Origin: Saccharum officinarum
Taxonomy: Eukaryota > Streptophyta > Magnoliopsida > Poales > Poaceae
DNA: 64,000 bases
Assembly (NCBI GenBank): GCA_020631735.1
Contig: CM036215.1
Coordinates: 9,822,346-9,886,345, forward strand
Direction: 5' to 3'
A model generated the notes under the pieces. It was not told the origin of the DNA. It ran no database searches and saw nothing but the letters and a program-made list of their open reading frames with translations. The position numbers were made by a program, and so were the translations under genes. Below are positions 21,887 to 33,645 of the stretch, in pieces; the stretch's first letter is position 1; each line of letters begins with the position of its first letter.

Positions 21887-21896
21887 TATATATATT
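21887..21896 (+). promoter_or_regulatory. Candidate TATA element
   Basis: TATATATATT in GCATCGTATATATATTACCC, about 95 bp upstream of the ATG at 21988. Spacing fits a short leader of roughly 60-70 nt. Confidence 0.4.
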
Positions 21897-21987
21897 ACCC
21901 TGCACGCCACGGCTTGCTAATACCTTCATCGATCGAGCTAGCTAAGGTCACTAATCCAGCTTGGCAACAACACACGATCACGACGAC

Positions 21988-22494
21988 ATGGCCGCAGCCA
22001 TGGTAGCGAAGGCCGCCGTCGTCACCGCCACGACCACCACCAGCGGCTGGAGCCCGACGACGCCACCGGGCAGCGGTGACGACGACCAGAAGGCGAAGGT
22101 GACGACGACGACGACGAAGACCTTCGCTGATGTTGTTGTCGACGAGGACGAGCTGTTCGAGCTCGACATCGCACTCCTCGACAGCCGCGACGACGACCAT
22201 CACTGTGCCCGCCGTTGTGCTGCCGGTGCTGACGACGACGACGACGACGCCACCGGGCACGCACTGTTGGCTAACTGCCTGCTGCCGCTGCGGTCGGTGA
22301 GCAACGCGGTGCCGGTGGCGGCGAGCGGCAGGCTGTCGTCGTCGTACCCCTACTCCGGCTACTACAGCTCCAGGAGGCTCTTCACGCCCCGCAGCAGCAG
22401 GAGGTTCCTTTTCCTTGGACGCTCAGGCTCAGCTGGGAATTCTTCGGCGAGGCTTTGCTTCTCCAGCAGAGGCTTCGAAGCCATGGGGAACTAA
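21988..22494 (+). CDS. Asp/Ser-rich plant protein of unknown function, 168 aa
   Basis: The ATG at 21988 opens a GC-rich intronless frame with strong grass-type third-position G/C. Visible parts: Ala/Thr-rich N-terminus; an acidic DEDELFELDIALLDS stretch (residues ~46-60); an Asp run encoded by GAC repeats (22228-22251); a conserved-looking LLANCLLPLRSVSNAVPVA block (~91-109); then a Ser/Arg/Tyr-rich tail ending FSSRGFEAMGN. No signal peptide, membrane segment or enzyme motif is seen. The layout recalls small stress-responsive angiosperm proteins, but the family cannot be named. The TAA stop is followed in frame by Phe-Gln-Arg-Tyr-TGA, which suggests a slightly longer ancestral C-terminus. The start and the full frame are identical in copy 2. 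Confidence 0.65.
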   Translation: MAAAMVAKAAVVTATTTTSGWSPTTPPGSGDDDQKAKVTTTTTKTFADVVVDEDELFELDIALLDSRDDDHHCARRCAAGADDDDDDATGHALLANCLLPLRSVSNAVPVAASGRLSSSYPYSGYYSSRRLFTPRSSRRFLFLGRSGSAGNSSARLCFSSRGFEAMGN

Positions 22495-22643
22495 TTTCAG
22501 AGGTACTGATCGAGTTTTGAGAGACGTCGATCGAGAAACAACCTATACACTCAACTATATAATAGTGAGAGAAGACCCCTCTAAGTACATCACCGATCTG
22601 TATTAAAATCAGGTAGTAGTAATATCACTACCGGCTTGTATAT

Positions 22644-22885
22644 GGTGTGTTCACTTCGCGAAAAGTAGGTGAAAAGTTACTGTAGCATCTTTCGTTGTTA
22701 TTTGGCAAAATTTGTCCAATCATAGACTAACTAGGCTCAAAAGATTCGTCCCGACATTTACAGACAAACTATGCAATTAGTTATCTTTTTTACATACATT
22801 TAATGCTCCATGCATGCGTCGAAAGATTTGATGTGATGGATGTAAGAGGAAATATTTTGGGTGGGATGGGGAAGTGAACAAGGCC
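22644..22885 (+). mobile_element. MITE O, downstream of the Asp/Ser-rich gene
   Basis: Close relative of MITE N: GGTGTGTTCACTTC to GAAGTGAACAAGGCC. It starts ~150 bp after the stop codon, so it may lie in or near the 3' UTR. The second copy is at 50206-50448. Confidence 0.75.
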
Positions 22886-23102
22886 ATAGTACACCATCAT
22901 TGTTGTCTGGTAGTGAGAGAGAGGAGTACCGGACCAAAATTAATTTCATGTGCTTCGGTTTTGTCTCAAACCACACTGGTTCTTGCTCTCAGTCATCGCC
23001 GGCCGTCGCCTAGCATCGCCAACAAAATATTATGTGTAGCAGCTAGCTATCATAGTGGTGATACCCTAATAACAAGTGTGTTATCCTTATATATAAATAA
23101 AA

Positions 23103-24271
23103 GGAACACCATTTTTGCCACAACTATTGTCCTTGTCTAATTTTAACTCCTGACCGTAAAACTGGGTAACTTCTACACCTCAACTATCAAAACCGTTCAA
23201 ATTTGACCTCTCAAACTGGTTTTGAGTTGTTCTCAGTAGGTAGCTCACACCCACTAGTAATATTTATGCAGGGGGTTTTGTGCAAGATTGCTAAGAACGG
23301 AAATTTAGGGTTAGCTTTGGACAGCAGCGGAGCCAGAAAAAAAATATAGGTGAGATGAGTTCTAATAAGAAAATAAACCAAAAGTCTTGTGAATCAAATC
23401 ACACCGCATTCATATACTTCGATCACACGATTATGGCAAAAAAGCTACAACCATAAAAATTATGGCGATCCTAGACACACCTCTGCTTGTACCACGGCCT
23501 TGACCGGATCCAGCTGCTGCCACTGCTCTTCCGCTAATTTGTCCGTGGCCGCGGCTGGCCCCAGTGCCAGTTGCTCTAGCTCGCACTCCTCCATTCCTCT
23601 CTCCATCGCCACTCACAAAGGTGCAACTCCAGTTGGTCGCCGGCATTGTTGCGGGCCTTCTAATCGCTCCACGTGACCGCACGCTTGTGTGGCTGCTGGC
23701 CAGCTACATGGCGGCGGGGCCGTTGAGGGACGAGGCACCGGCTTGGCTGCTCCTCGCGCTCGGACACTCGGGCATCAGGCCTCCGGAATTCAACAGTCTG
23801 ACATCCGGTGGGTGGCTGCAGTGGCTTGCCTAATGGCTTAGCCGGTCAGCCCTCGGTGCTCGCCGACCAGGGTTGGGATACGAGGACGGAATATCGGAGA
23901 ATGCCCAATGTGTCGATGTTGATCGGGGAAGAGACCATTAGGCATCATTTGTGTGGGGCGGTTGGGCCTTCAATGGACCATCATTGGCCTGCTGATGAGC
24001 TGAACCAAAGTGACACTCTGTGCTTGAAGAAGATGAGCAACAACAACATCCTCGCATGGTTAATGGCTAAGGGCAGCAACCATAGGTCCATTGTGGCAAG
24101 AGTGAGGTGGGCTAAGGTATGGCAGAGAAAGAGAGGGGCAGGTAAGCGGTTTCAGGATCAAAATTGAACGGTTTTAGTAGTTGAGGAACCAAAGTTACCC
24201 GATATTAATTATAGATGGGGTCAAAATTAGATAAAGGCAAAACAGTTGAGGGAATAAAATGGACTTGTTCC
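23103..24271. mobile_element. Mutator-like TIR element with GC-rich interior (Pack-MULE candidate)
   Basis: Long imperfect inverted ends (~110 bp). At the left: GGAACACCATTTTTGCC, TTGTCTAATTTTAACTCC, CTGGGTAACTT and CAACTATCAAAACCGTTC. At the right, the same in reverse: GAACGGTTTTAGTAGTTGAG, AAGTTACCCG, GTCAAAATTAGA and GGACTTGTTCC. A/T-rich flanks (TAAATAAAA / TAAAATAAA) resemble a 9-bp target duplication with a one-base shift. The interior 23460-24150 is much more GC-rich than its surroundings and has no transposase. A captured gene fragment is plausible. The second copy is at 50668-51836. Confidence 0.6.
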
Positions 24272-24321
24272 TAAAATAAAACAACAAGTGTGGCTGCCAA
24301 GTGCCAACTATATTTGTTATG

Positions 24322-24421
24322 NNNNNNNNNNNNNNNNNNNNNNNNNNNNNNNNNNNNNNNNNNNNNNNNNNNNNNNNNNNNNNNNNNNNNNNNNNNNNNN
24401 NNNNNNNNNNNNNNNNNNNNN
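24322..24421. other. Assembly gap, 100 N
   Basis: A run of exactly 100 N, the usual placeholder for a gap of unknown size. It lies at the end of duplicated copy 1. The sequence to its right (24422 onward) does not continue as copy 2 does after 51885. Confidence 0.99.
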
Positions 24422-27115
24422 TTGAGAGTTAGGCTTTTTATAGTTGGCATTTAATTGAGTTGTCCTAACATGCAACGTCTTATTTAACAAATTTGTTTTA
24501 ATTTTGTTCCTTCGAAATTTTTTATTTCTTTTTCTCATGTTTCTTTCATAACCAATCATTAACCAAGTTAATGGTTTCATGTTTAGTGTGAACGGCCTTT
24601 CTAAACCTAGGTTGTTACACCCTCCCTCTCGTGTTTGTGGCTCTATACGACTGCTGTAGCGGATGTTTGGTGTGATTTCATCCAGTGTTTAGATCCGTCT
24701 GCTGCTTACTTGTACTTGGATGTGGTGATCCATCGAACTTAGAATTGTGTGAGACAAGTATGTAAGGATGGGTGGTGTCACTGATGCATCTGACCATCTA
24801 CTTCGGACATTGTGTGTGCTGTTTTGTGCTTGTTTTTCTGGTGGATGGCTGAGGTGGTAGAATTGGTTGCGGAAAACAACTCTCTTATTGCGCAACATTG
24901 GGTGGTTAATTTTAGGGATGATATAATTTTACAGAATACAAATATTTAATATATAATTGGTTGTGATCGACTTCATGTTTTTTATTATGTTTTCAAATTA
25001 CAAGCATCAAAACATATATACCACATTTTGGTTGTTTAATATGTCATACCTAAATATCACCGTAGCATTACCTCGAGCAATATACTATTAAGATGGAGAA
25101 AACCTTGGCTATGGTATGAATCTTTGGATGAAGGATTGAATTTTTAACTGTGTTGATCTTCATAAAGATTTGTGACTTAAGTTTTTAAAACAAATTAAAA
25201 AAAACCTAGGCTATGGATGTGGTCATTAATGCTGTTAAATTCTTTTTTTATTAGGTAACATGGACATTTTTGTGCTGTTCATTTTTATTCATGATCAACT
25301 ATCATATTATCCTTTGGTTGGTTAGTTTATGGTTCTAGATGATACTGTAGCATTAGCATGGGCAGCATTCTAGTATCAATAGTTTTGGAATAACAATATC
25401 ATTATACAAGTCAAGATTTAAAGTAAGAGTATATAACATATTGTATTCATAAAATAAATATTTTAATTATTAAAGTATATAAAAATGAAAATCTCTAAAT
25501 AAATAATCATTTCAATCATATATAAAAACATTCATAAATAAATTAATAAATTAAGTTATGTGAAAATACTGTTCAACACAATGAAATAAATAATGCGTTG
25601 AAATATAGACACCAAATATACAAGCTTCAAACTAATGAAGACAATATTAAATTAAACTTAATATCTATATTTCAATATTAGGTTTTGTATCACTAGACAC
25701 TAATAGTTTGCCATTGGAGATAACTTTTAAATAGTTTTATCATGTGCATAATTCTCATGAATACGGATACAATTGGATATTTTATGATTTTTTCTAATAC
25801 GGATCTAGAATTAAATAGAGAAAAGTTACGAGAAACAGATTCAGGTACATTTATTATTTTAGCATCCATATCAGAAATGGATTCAATACATATATCCATA
25901 TTTAAATTTTATCATATATGAAATCGGATAAAACAGATAATTAGAAATCTATTTTCACTAGATGCAGAACCTTAAAAAGAATAAGAATGATTTTTTTTAA
26001 GGAGAGAGTAGTATACTGTGGGCGTATTTGGTACGAATCGTGGCTTCTCCTGCCTGACTGTTGGTTCATTTTGACCGGAAAGCCGCGAGAAGCCTGCTAA
26101 GCAGCGGAAGAATGGCCTGACGGGCATTTCACTTCTTTCTGTCAACTGTCATCATGATGCGGAGTACTGTATACTACAGTACTTGAGTTTGGTCAACATG
26201 TCCAATCAGATGGAAGAAGCCAAATCTTGGGGCCGAGATTTATACTCACTCCATAAAAGAACCGCAACTATTTGTTACGTGCCAACAAAATAATTCACAT
26301 TTAACTAAATTTCTAATAAAGACTATTCACATTTTACGACTTCAAAATAATTTATTATAAAAATATATTTCGTAATTAATTTAATGATATTTATTTAATA
26401 TCATAAATATTGATAAATTTTTTATCTATAATTAATCAAACTTAAGATATAAAACTATAATACTATGCTAGGATTGTATTCTTTCTTACACAGAATGAGT
26501 AGGAATGTGAGAGCAAGCAAAACTAGAAAGGGTCGTGGGATGAAAGCCCAGGTCCAACAACCAACTTACACATATTCTTTCTGTCCCTAAATATCTGTCG
26601 TTTGCGTTTTTTTAAGAAACAACTTTGACTAAATATATATAAAAAATATTAATATTTATGGTATATAATTAGTATCATTGAAAAAGGTCTTTGAATCTAG
26701 TTTTTTAATAATTTTATTTGGAGATACAAATATTACATGTATTTTTTATAAATTGAGTTAAACTTGTGGCACGCACACTAACAATGATAGATAATAAGGG
26801 ATGGAGGGGAGTATTAGTCAATCTCACAAAAAAAACTTACACATATTAGTCGCATTCTTGACGGTTTACTGAAACTGAATACTCCTACTATAATGGAGAG
26901 GCAGCTCAAAACCCATGCCACGCCATGTTGCCATGGTGGTTCTGATATGGCCAGAGTAGCATACATCATGCATGCATGAGCCATTGTTCAAAGCCAAATT
27001 TGAAGAGAACTGGGAAGGGACGTGAAGCCAGGAGATGGAGGCAGTAACTTGAATGTTGCTACATGAGGTTCGTTGCCTTGGGACAGCAAGAAATAAAAAC
27101 TGCTGTAAAGATCAA
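24422..27115. other. AT-rich intergenic sequence, single copy in the window
   Basis: No gene is seen. Long AT-rich stretches run from 24900 to 26000. A one-ended Stowaway-like TIR (CTCACTCCATAAAAGAACC near 26245) lacks a clear partner. Another Stowaway-like element is listed separately. Confidence 0.5.
26575..26811. mobile_element. Stowaway-like MITE
   Basis: Between TA dinucleotides (26573-26574 and 26812-26813). Inverted ends: TTCTTTCTGTCCCTAAATAT at the left; ATAATAAGGGATGGAGGGGAG at the right (26791-26811). AT-rich, non-coding. Confidence 0.65.
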
Positions 27116-27358
27116 GGGTGTGTTCGCTTCGCGAAAAGTAGCTGAAAAGTTATTGTAGCATCTTTCGTTGTTATTTGGCAAAATTTATCCAATTATGGAC
27201 TAACTAGACTCAAAAGATTGGTCCCGACATTTACAGACAAACTATGCAATTAGTTATCTTTTTACCTACGTTTAATGCTTCATGCATGCGTCAAAAAGAT
27301 TTTGATGTGATGTGTGTAAGAGGAAATATTTTGGTTGAGAGGGGAAATGAACGCGGCC
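27116..27358 (+). mobile_element. MITE P
   Basis: Close relative of MITEs N and O: GGGTGTGTTCGCTTC to GAAATGAACGCGGCC, flanked by CAA (27113-27115 and 27359-27361). It lies in the single-copy spacer. Confidence 0.8.
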
Positions 27359-27579
27359 CAAGCTCCGATGCTCTCCCTTGACTGCTGACAGGAATGCATG
27401 CAGATGTGCTGGTATGTGTCCGCTCACCGTAAACTCCATTCACGAAAGAGGAGACTGCAAATCTGCAATACGGATTCTTGGATGGCACTTGACTACCCGA
27501 GAGGCCCAGATACTGTACGCGATAGGCCATGCTGAGCTCACCCTGCTTCTAGTTCCAGTAGAGCGAGCTCAAGTCCTCT

Positions 27580-27862
27580 GGCGTAGTTTAGATCTCAAAT
27601 TCTTCCCAAATTCTACTATGTAAAAAGGAGATTTCCCATCACATCAAAATACCGACAAATGCATAGAGTACTAAATGTAGATGAAATCAAAAACTAATTA
27701 CACAGTTTTGTTGTACTTTACGAGACGAACATTTTGAGTCTAATTAATCAATTTTTGGATAATTTTTTGCACTAAAAATAAAAGTTGCTACAGTGTTCCG
27801 ACAGAAACAGTATAGCAACTTTCCCCTAATCGGGGCGCTGCTTTCGGGATCTAAACACGGCC
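27580..27862 (-). mobile_element. MITE A, complete copy
   Basis: GGCGTAGTTTAGATC at the left and GATCTAAACACGGCC at the right. The first 11 bases lie left of the recognisable start of the duplication. The equivalent in copy 1 is cut by the window start. Confidence 0.7.
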
Positions 27863-27902
27863 TCTGTTAAAATGGCCACAGCTCACAGTGTAGTACTCCT
27901 AG

Positions 27903-30360
27903 GGTGTGTTTAGATGGTTGTAAAGTGTATGTAAAGTTTCTGTAACACTTTTCGTTGTTATTTGGTAAAATTTATCCAATCATGGATTAACTAGGCTCAA
28001 AAGATTCGTCTCGACATTTACAGATAAACTGTGCAATTAGTTATTTTTTTTACTTACATTTAATGCTCCATGCATATGACTAAAGATTTGATGTGACGGA
28101 GAATCTTGTAAAATTTTTGAAATTTCGAAGGAACTAAACACTGCCCTAGTACTCTACTACGCCATGTACAGTGTAATACAACAAGTTCCAAGACTCGACT
28201 TGTGCCCTGCTTGTGGCCTGAACCCTGAATACGTGGTTCCTGCCAGTCTTTTCCCCCCTTTGAAACACACGAAAAAAAAGGGCTTGTGAGAATCCAGACA
28301 CGATCCATCTCCCGGTACCAAATCATGAAATGCGTCGCATCATCGTCACAGCCTTCACAGGAACTCAGGAAGTTCGGTATCGTTTAGGCCTTGTTTAGTT
28401 GGTGAAAAAGTTTAGGTTCAACTACTGTAGCACTTTTCGTTTTATTTGGCAATTTATGTCCAATTATGAACTAATTAGGCTTAAAAGATTTGTCTCGTGA
28501 TTTACAACTAAACTATGTAATTAGTTTTTTCTTTCGTCTACATTTAGTACTCCATGCATGTGCCGTAAGATTTGATGTGACAGGTACTGTAGCACTTTTT
28601 GGGTTCCTTTTGGAACTAAACATGCTCTTAGATGAGAGAATTGGAAAGAAAAACACTGTATCAAAATTCCTGTAGCATTTCGTTTGTATTTGGTAAAAAT
28701 TATCCAAAGTTTAACTAACTAGGCTTAAAATGTTCGTCTCGCAAAGTACAACAAAACTGTGCAATTAGTTTTTGATTTTATTAACATTTAGTACTCCATG
28801 TATTTGCCGACATTTTGATATGACGGAGAATCTTTTTTTTACATAGGCCTCGTTTAGTTCCCTTAATTCTCCCCCAAATTCCACTATGAAAAAGAAGATT
28901 CCCCGTCACATCAAAATGTCGGCAAATGCATGGAGTACTAAATGTTGATAAAATCAAAAACTAATTGCACAGTTTTGTTGTACTTTGCGAGACGAACATT
29001 TTAAGCCTAGTTAGTTAAAATTTGGATAATTTTTACCAAATACAAACGAAATGCTACAGGAATTCTGATACAGTGTTTTTCTTCCCAATTCTCTCATCTA
29101 AACGAGGCCATAGAGAAATTTGGGGAGAATGCCTGACAGCAACTGCAGTTCTCGCGCTCGTCGTTGTTCCGGGGCCACGTTTAGATGTTGAAAAATTTCA
29201 AACCGATGAATAGTATCATTTTCGTCTTATTTGGTAAATATTGTTCAATCATGAACCAACTAGGCTCAAAAGATTCATCTCATGATTTTCAACTAAACTG
29301 TATAATTAGTTATTTTTTACCTACATCTACTACTTCATGCATAGGATCAAAGATTAATGTGATAGAGAGAGTCAAAAAAAAAATCAACTTTTGGAGTGGA
29401 TTTGCAGAAGCAGCTGCTGCTGCCAGCTGCTCGGGTTCTCAGGTCAACATGTCAAATCGGACAAATCCTGGAGATCGATATCGGCACATCAGGCATGTCC
29501 CATCATTCCCGGGAGTCTACAGTAGAGTCAAAAAGACCTGGATTCTGGAGGAATTAAGAAAACCTTGCCCTCGCCTCGTTTAGTTCGGTGAGTCGGGGAG
29601 AAAAACACTGTATCAGAATTTCTGTAGCATTTTGTTTATATTTGGTAAAAATTATCCAAATTTTGACTAACTAGGCTTAAAATGTTCATCTCGTAAAGTA
29701 CAACAAAACTGTGCAATTAGTTTTTGATTTCATCAACATTTAGTACTCCATGCATTTGCCGACATTTTGATGTGACAGGGAATCTTTTTTGCATAGTGAA
29801 ATTTGGGGAGAATTGGGGGAACTAAACAAGGGCCTCGTTGAGTTCACACACAGTAGGGGAGAAAAACACTGTATCAGAATTCCTGTAGCATTTTATTTGT
29901 ATTTGGGCCTCGTTTAGTTCGGTGAATTGGGGAGAAAAACACTGTATTAGAATTCCTGTAGCATTTCGTTTGTATTGGTAAAAATTATCCAAATTTTGAC
30001 TAACTAGGCTTAAAATGTTCATCTCGCAAAGTACAACAAAACTGTGCAATTAGTTTTTGATTTCATCAACATTTAATACTCCATGCATTTGCCGACATTT
30101 TGATGTGACAGGGAATCTTCTTTTTGCATAGTGAAATTTAGGGGAGAATTGGGGGAACTAAACAAGGGCTTGGTAAAAATTATTCAAATTTTGACTAACT
30201 AAGCTTAAAATGTTCATCTCGCAAAGTACAACAAAACTGTGCAATTTGTTTTTGATTTCATCAACATTTAGTACTTTATGTATTTACCGATATTTTGATG
30301 TGACAAAAAATCTTCTTTTTACGTAGTGAATTTGGAGAAGAATCGAGGAAGGCCCTTTTC
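27903..30360. mobile_element. Second copy of the nested MITE cluster B-I
   Basis: B at 27903-28146, C at 28387-28627, E at 28846-29109, F from ~29173, G at ~29573-29833, I at 29906-30169. Nesting and 3-bp target duplications are as in copy 1. Single bases are missing in several homopolymers relative to copy 1. Confidence 0.8.
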
Positions 30361-30386
30361 GTCTTCACGTAGCACAACTGCTAGTA

Positions 30387-31130
30387 CTCGCTTTGTCCGA
30401 TAAAATGGGTCGTTCTACTGTTCAAACCTTGTCCCATACAATTATGTCGTTCTAGCTAGCCTACGTGTGTCCCACGGAAATTCCTCTGCCCCTCCCACTC
30501 CCACCTCCACCCTCTGCGCTCGGCTCCCTTCGTCCCTCATCCTTAACCGACGCCCATCTCCACCCCCATGGCCGGGCGCGCATCTCCATCTCTGCGGCGC
30601 TATCCTCTTCTCCTCCGTCGGCGAGAGTCCAGTGCTCACCCCCTTTTGTCCTCCGCCAAGATCCGACGCCCTCCATCCTCTTCTCCTCCTTGGTCGGCCT
30701 CCCTCCCCTTTTCCACCACCGGCGCCCCACCTCTTCTCCACCACCGCGCGAGAGCGCCGCGTTGGGAGAGTCCCACCTCCCACGCGCCGACGAGGAGAGC
30801 TCGTCTGGGCGTCCAGATACGGAATCAGCGCAGCCCGTACTTGGTGGATCTGGATCTGGCTACTTCAAGGCGGAGTTGCCCGGCGTCGAGACGAGGTCGA
30901 GCGGGCCGCCGTTGTTGAAGTGAGATCGACTAGCCCCAGGGTGAAGCGACCGGCATGGAGGCAGAGCGGCCCGTCGGCGTCGAGGCGACCCCAACTCCTA
31001 GCGAGAAGCTCGCTTCCCGAGCGGTCGGCGCCCCATTCCTTAGATTCCTCTGTAGGGACATTTTGATCATTTGCTTTCTGCCTTGGTAGCCGTGTATGAG
31101 TCTAGAACGACTCATTTTATGGGACGGAGG
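30387..31130. mobile_element. Second copy of the mariner/Stowaway-type GC-rich element
   Basis: Counterpart of 2804-3547, with TA at 30385-30386 and 31131-31132. Indels in CCTCCACCC and GGCCGGGCGC change the interior frames relative to copy 1, which argues against selection on any of them. Confidence 0.6.
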
Positions 31131-31241
31131 TATTTAACATCAATTTGATTGACCAGATCGAGACAGCACATTCTAGGGTTAGTATATTTTAATTTCGATT
31201 TTTGTATATAACAAAATAAAGAGTAATTACATTAGTACTAG

Positions 31242-32569
31242 CAATGTTTTCCTAAACGCTAAACGGTAAACAGTCGGTAACTCTTCGTTTAACGTTTAGA
31301 CCGTTTAAACGGTGTTTAAACGGAGTTAAACGGCCTAAACGATTTTGTATAATAATAATAAAATATACATATTTATGTCGGTAAAAATAAAATTTGCTAG
31401 AACCCATACATATTTACACATGTAAAAATCAAATGTTAATCTTGTTGGAAGAAATCTAAATCCCACAATACTTCATATAATTACAATATTAATTAGTTTC
31501 ATGTTGATTGTGATAGACGTAGTCTTTTAATTCACTTAATTATGGATTAAATGGTTGTTTAACTCATTTAATCATATTTAATCTGATTTTGTTTAGACCA
31601 TTTACATGGGATTGAATGGTTTAAATGGGTTTAAACGGCCCAACCGTTTAATTCACACTACTCGAAAACCGAGATTTACCGAGTGTTTTATATTTTGCCG
31701 AGTGTCAAAACGCGGACACTCGGCAACAACCTCATTTGCCGAGTGTTAGAGTGGAAACACACGGCAAAATCCTCACACTCGGCAAAAAACTGCTTTGGCG
31801 AGTGTTAACACTCGGCAAACAAACACACACGGCAAACGTACCACTTTGTCGAGTGTCAACACTCGGCAAATAAAAACATACGGCAAACACTTCACTTTGC
31901 CGAGTGTTAACACTCGGCAAACGTATACACACGGCAAAGGTTGGGGGTTAGCCACCGTCAGCGGTTTGCCGAGTATGGTCCGTTAGCACTCGGCAAAATG
32001 GCTAGTTTGCCGAGTGTCAACCAAAAACACTCGGCAAAGTGTACTGTTTGCCGAGTGTTTCTCTGGGACACTCGGCAAAATAATTTTTTTTTGCTTTTGG
32101 CTTCCAATTTTTTTCTGTAGGCTTCCTACGTTACCTTGACCAACATGTTGGAATTTAACACAATTTTAAGACATTTAGCTATATTTCTTTAGTTTATTTC
32201 TTTTCATTTTTTTTGGAAAATGCAAGTTTAAACTGCAAGTGCATCGAATAATGATATTTTATGAATGCAAAAATGATAATCATGTAACTGACTGTTGTTT
32301 GATGCCTTATCCAGGAAGAGACCCGAAATTTCGCACATCTTCTTCACGAAACATGACCATGAACTTGTGGACGAATAGTTTTAAAATTTTATAAAATCCA
32401 AACGAAGTCCGAAATTCATGAAACTTGTTGAAAAGTCATGATATCACATGTGGATGTGGTGATAAAAATTTGAGAAGATCACCGTTTAGGGCCTAAACAA
32501 CACGGCTGACTTCTGTTTACCGTTTAAACGGTGTTTAAACGGACTAAACGGCCGTTTAGGTGAACAGTG
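31242..32569. mobile_element. Second copy of the hAT-like element with CACTA insert
   Basis: Same 1328 bp as 3660-4987, AGTACTAG at 31234-31241 and 32570-32577. The CACTA-type end starts at 31656. Confidence 0.75.
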
Positions 32570-32861
32570 AGTACTAGCAAGTTTGCGCAAAAAAATCCTC
32601 ACACACGTGATCTCCTAACAGCAGTGGAGGTGGACTCACTAGAGCGTGTTAACGGCGCTTTTGGTTAGTTGCCCGCATGATCATAGTTCATAGCACGGCT
32701 TGACGGCTTGGGCCAACTTGATTTTACATGAGGACAATGTGTTTGATTGCCTATATCTATTTATATGCAGTATGGTTGTGGTTGGGCAAAGGTGTTCGGT
32801 TACCTGCACTAAGGCATGTCGTATAAAATTAAGATGAAAAACTTAATCTCACAATAGTGTA

Positions 32862-33100
32862 CTCTCTCAGTCCAAAAATAAGTGTCGCTATGGTATTCAA
32901 ATAAATTGACTTGGTTTATAGAGAATATTAGCAACATTTGTGTTTTTAAATAAGTTTATTATGAAAATAGATTCAACGATATCTAATAATACTAATTATG
33001 TACTATAAATATTAATATCTTTTTTTGTATATGTATGGTAAAAGTTAAAAGCATTTGACTCATCGGGGAGCGGAATGACACTTATTTTGGGACGGAGGGG
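32862..33100. mobile_element. Second copy of the Stowaway-like MITE
   Basis: Counterpart of 5281-5519; TA at 32860-32861 and 33101-33102. Confidence 0.75.
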
Positions 33101-33645
33101 TACTTTAACAGCCATTGCTTTACTTTATTATGCTTAATCAAATTTAAAATACACTAATATAACTTATTATACACTAATTGTAAACCAATAATAACATTAT
33201 TATAATAAAAAAATATATAATCAGGGAGCTAGGCGCACTGAATCTGGGTCATTCTTCAATTTATCTAGAACTAGGCACACACTTTTTCTGCATGAGGTGA
33301 ACCAAACTAAACTTGATATATAGCCATAGGCAAACCAATCTGCATCCCATAAGCCTGGTTAAAAGGAGATGTAATAATCCAAACACATTCTTACCAAACT
33401 ACCCATTTTTAGGATTTTTTTGATTCAAAGGGGAGATATCTCATTTCGTCCCATTGTTTGGTTTAGGGAAATTAAGGATGGAGTTTTCTTATTGATGATT
33501 ATTCCTCTAGATTTGGGGACACATCTATCCCCAGAAATTATAGGTACGCAGTTGTCCCCTCCAAACGATGTCCTCCCTATGCAAAAAGCGAGCTCGACAA
33601 CGACATGGGTGGGTGGCCTCGATGACGACGTGGATGGGTGGGCTT

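Larger units (their letters stand above)
1..24321. repeat. Copy 1 of a ~24.3 kb direct duplication
   Basis: This segment is collinear with 27591-51885 over its whole length, in the same orientation. The offset drifts from 27590 at the left to about 27558-27562 in the right half because of many 1-2 bp indels, mostly extra bases here relative to copy 2. Homology is already present at base 1, so the true left limit lies at or beyond the window edge. The right limit is exactly the first N of the gap. All genes and transposons inside, with their target-site duplications, are shared by both copies. Confidence 0.97.

Noticed and set aside
21961..21987. Nine-codon extension upstream of the Asp/Ser-rich protein
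   Set aside because: It starts at TTG; a plant gene is expected to start at the ATG at 21988.
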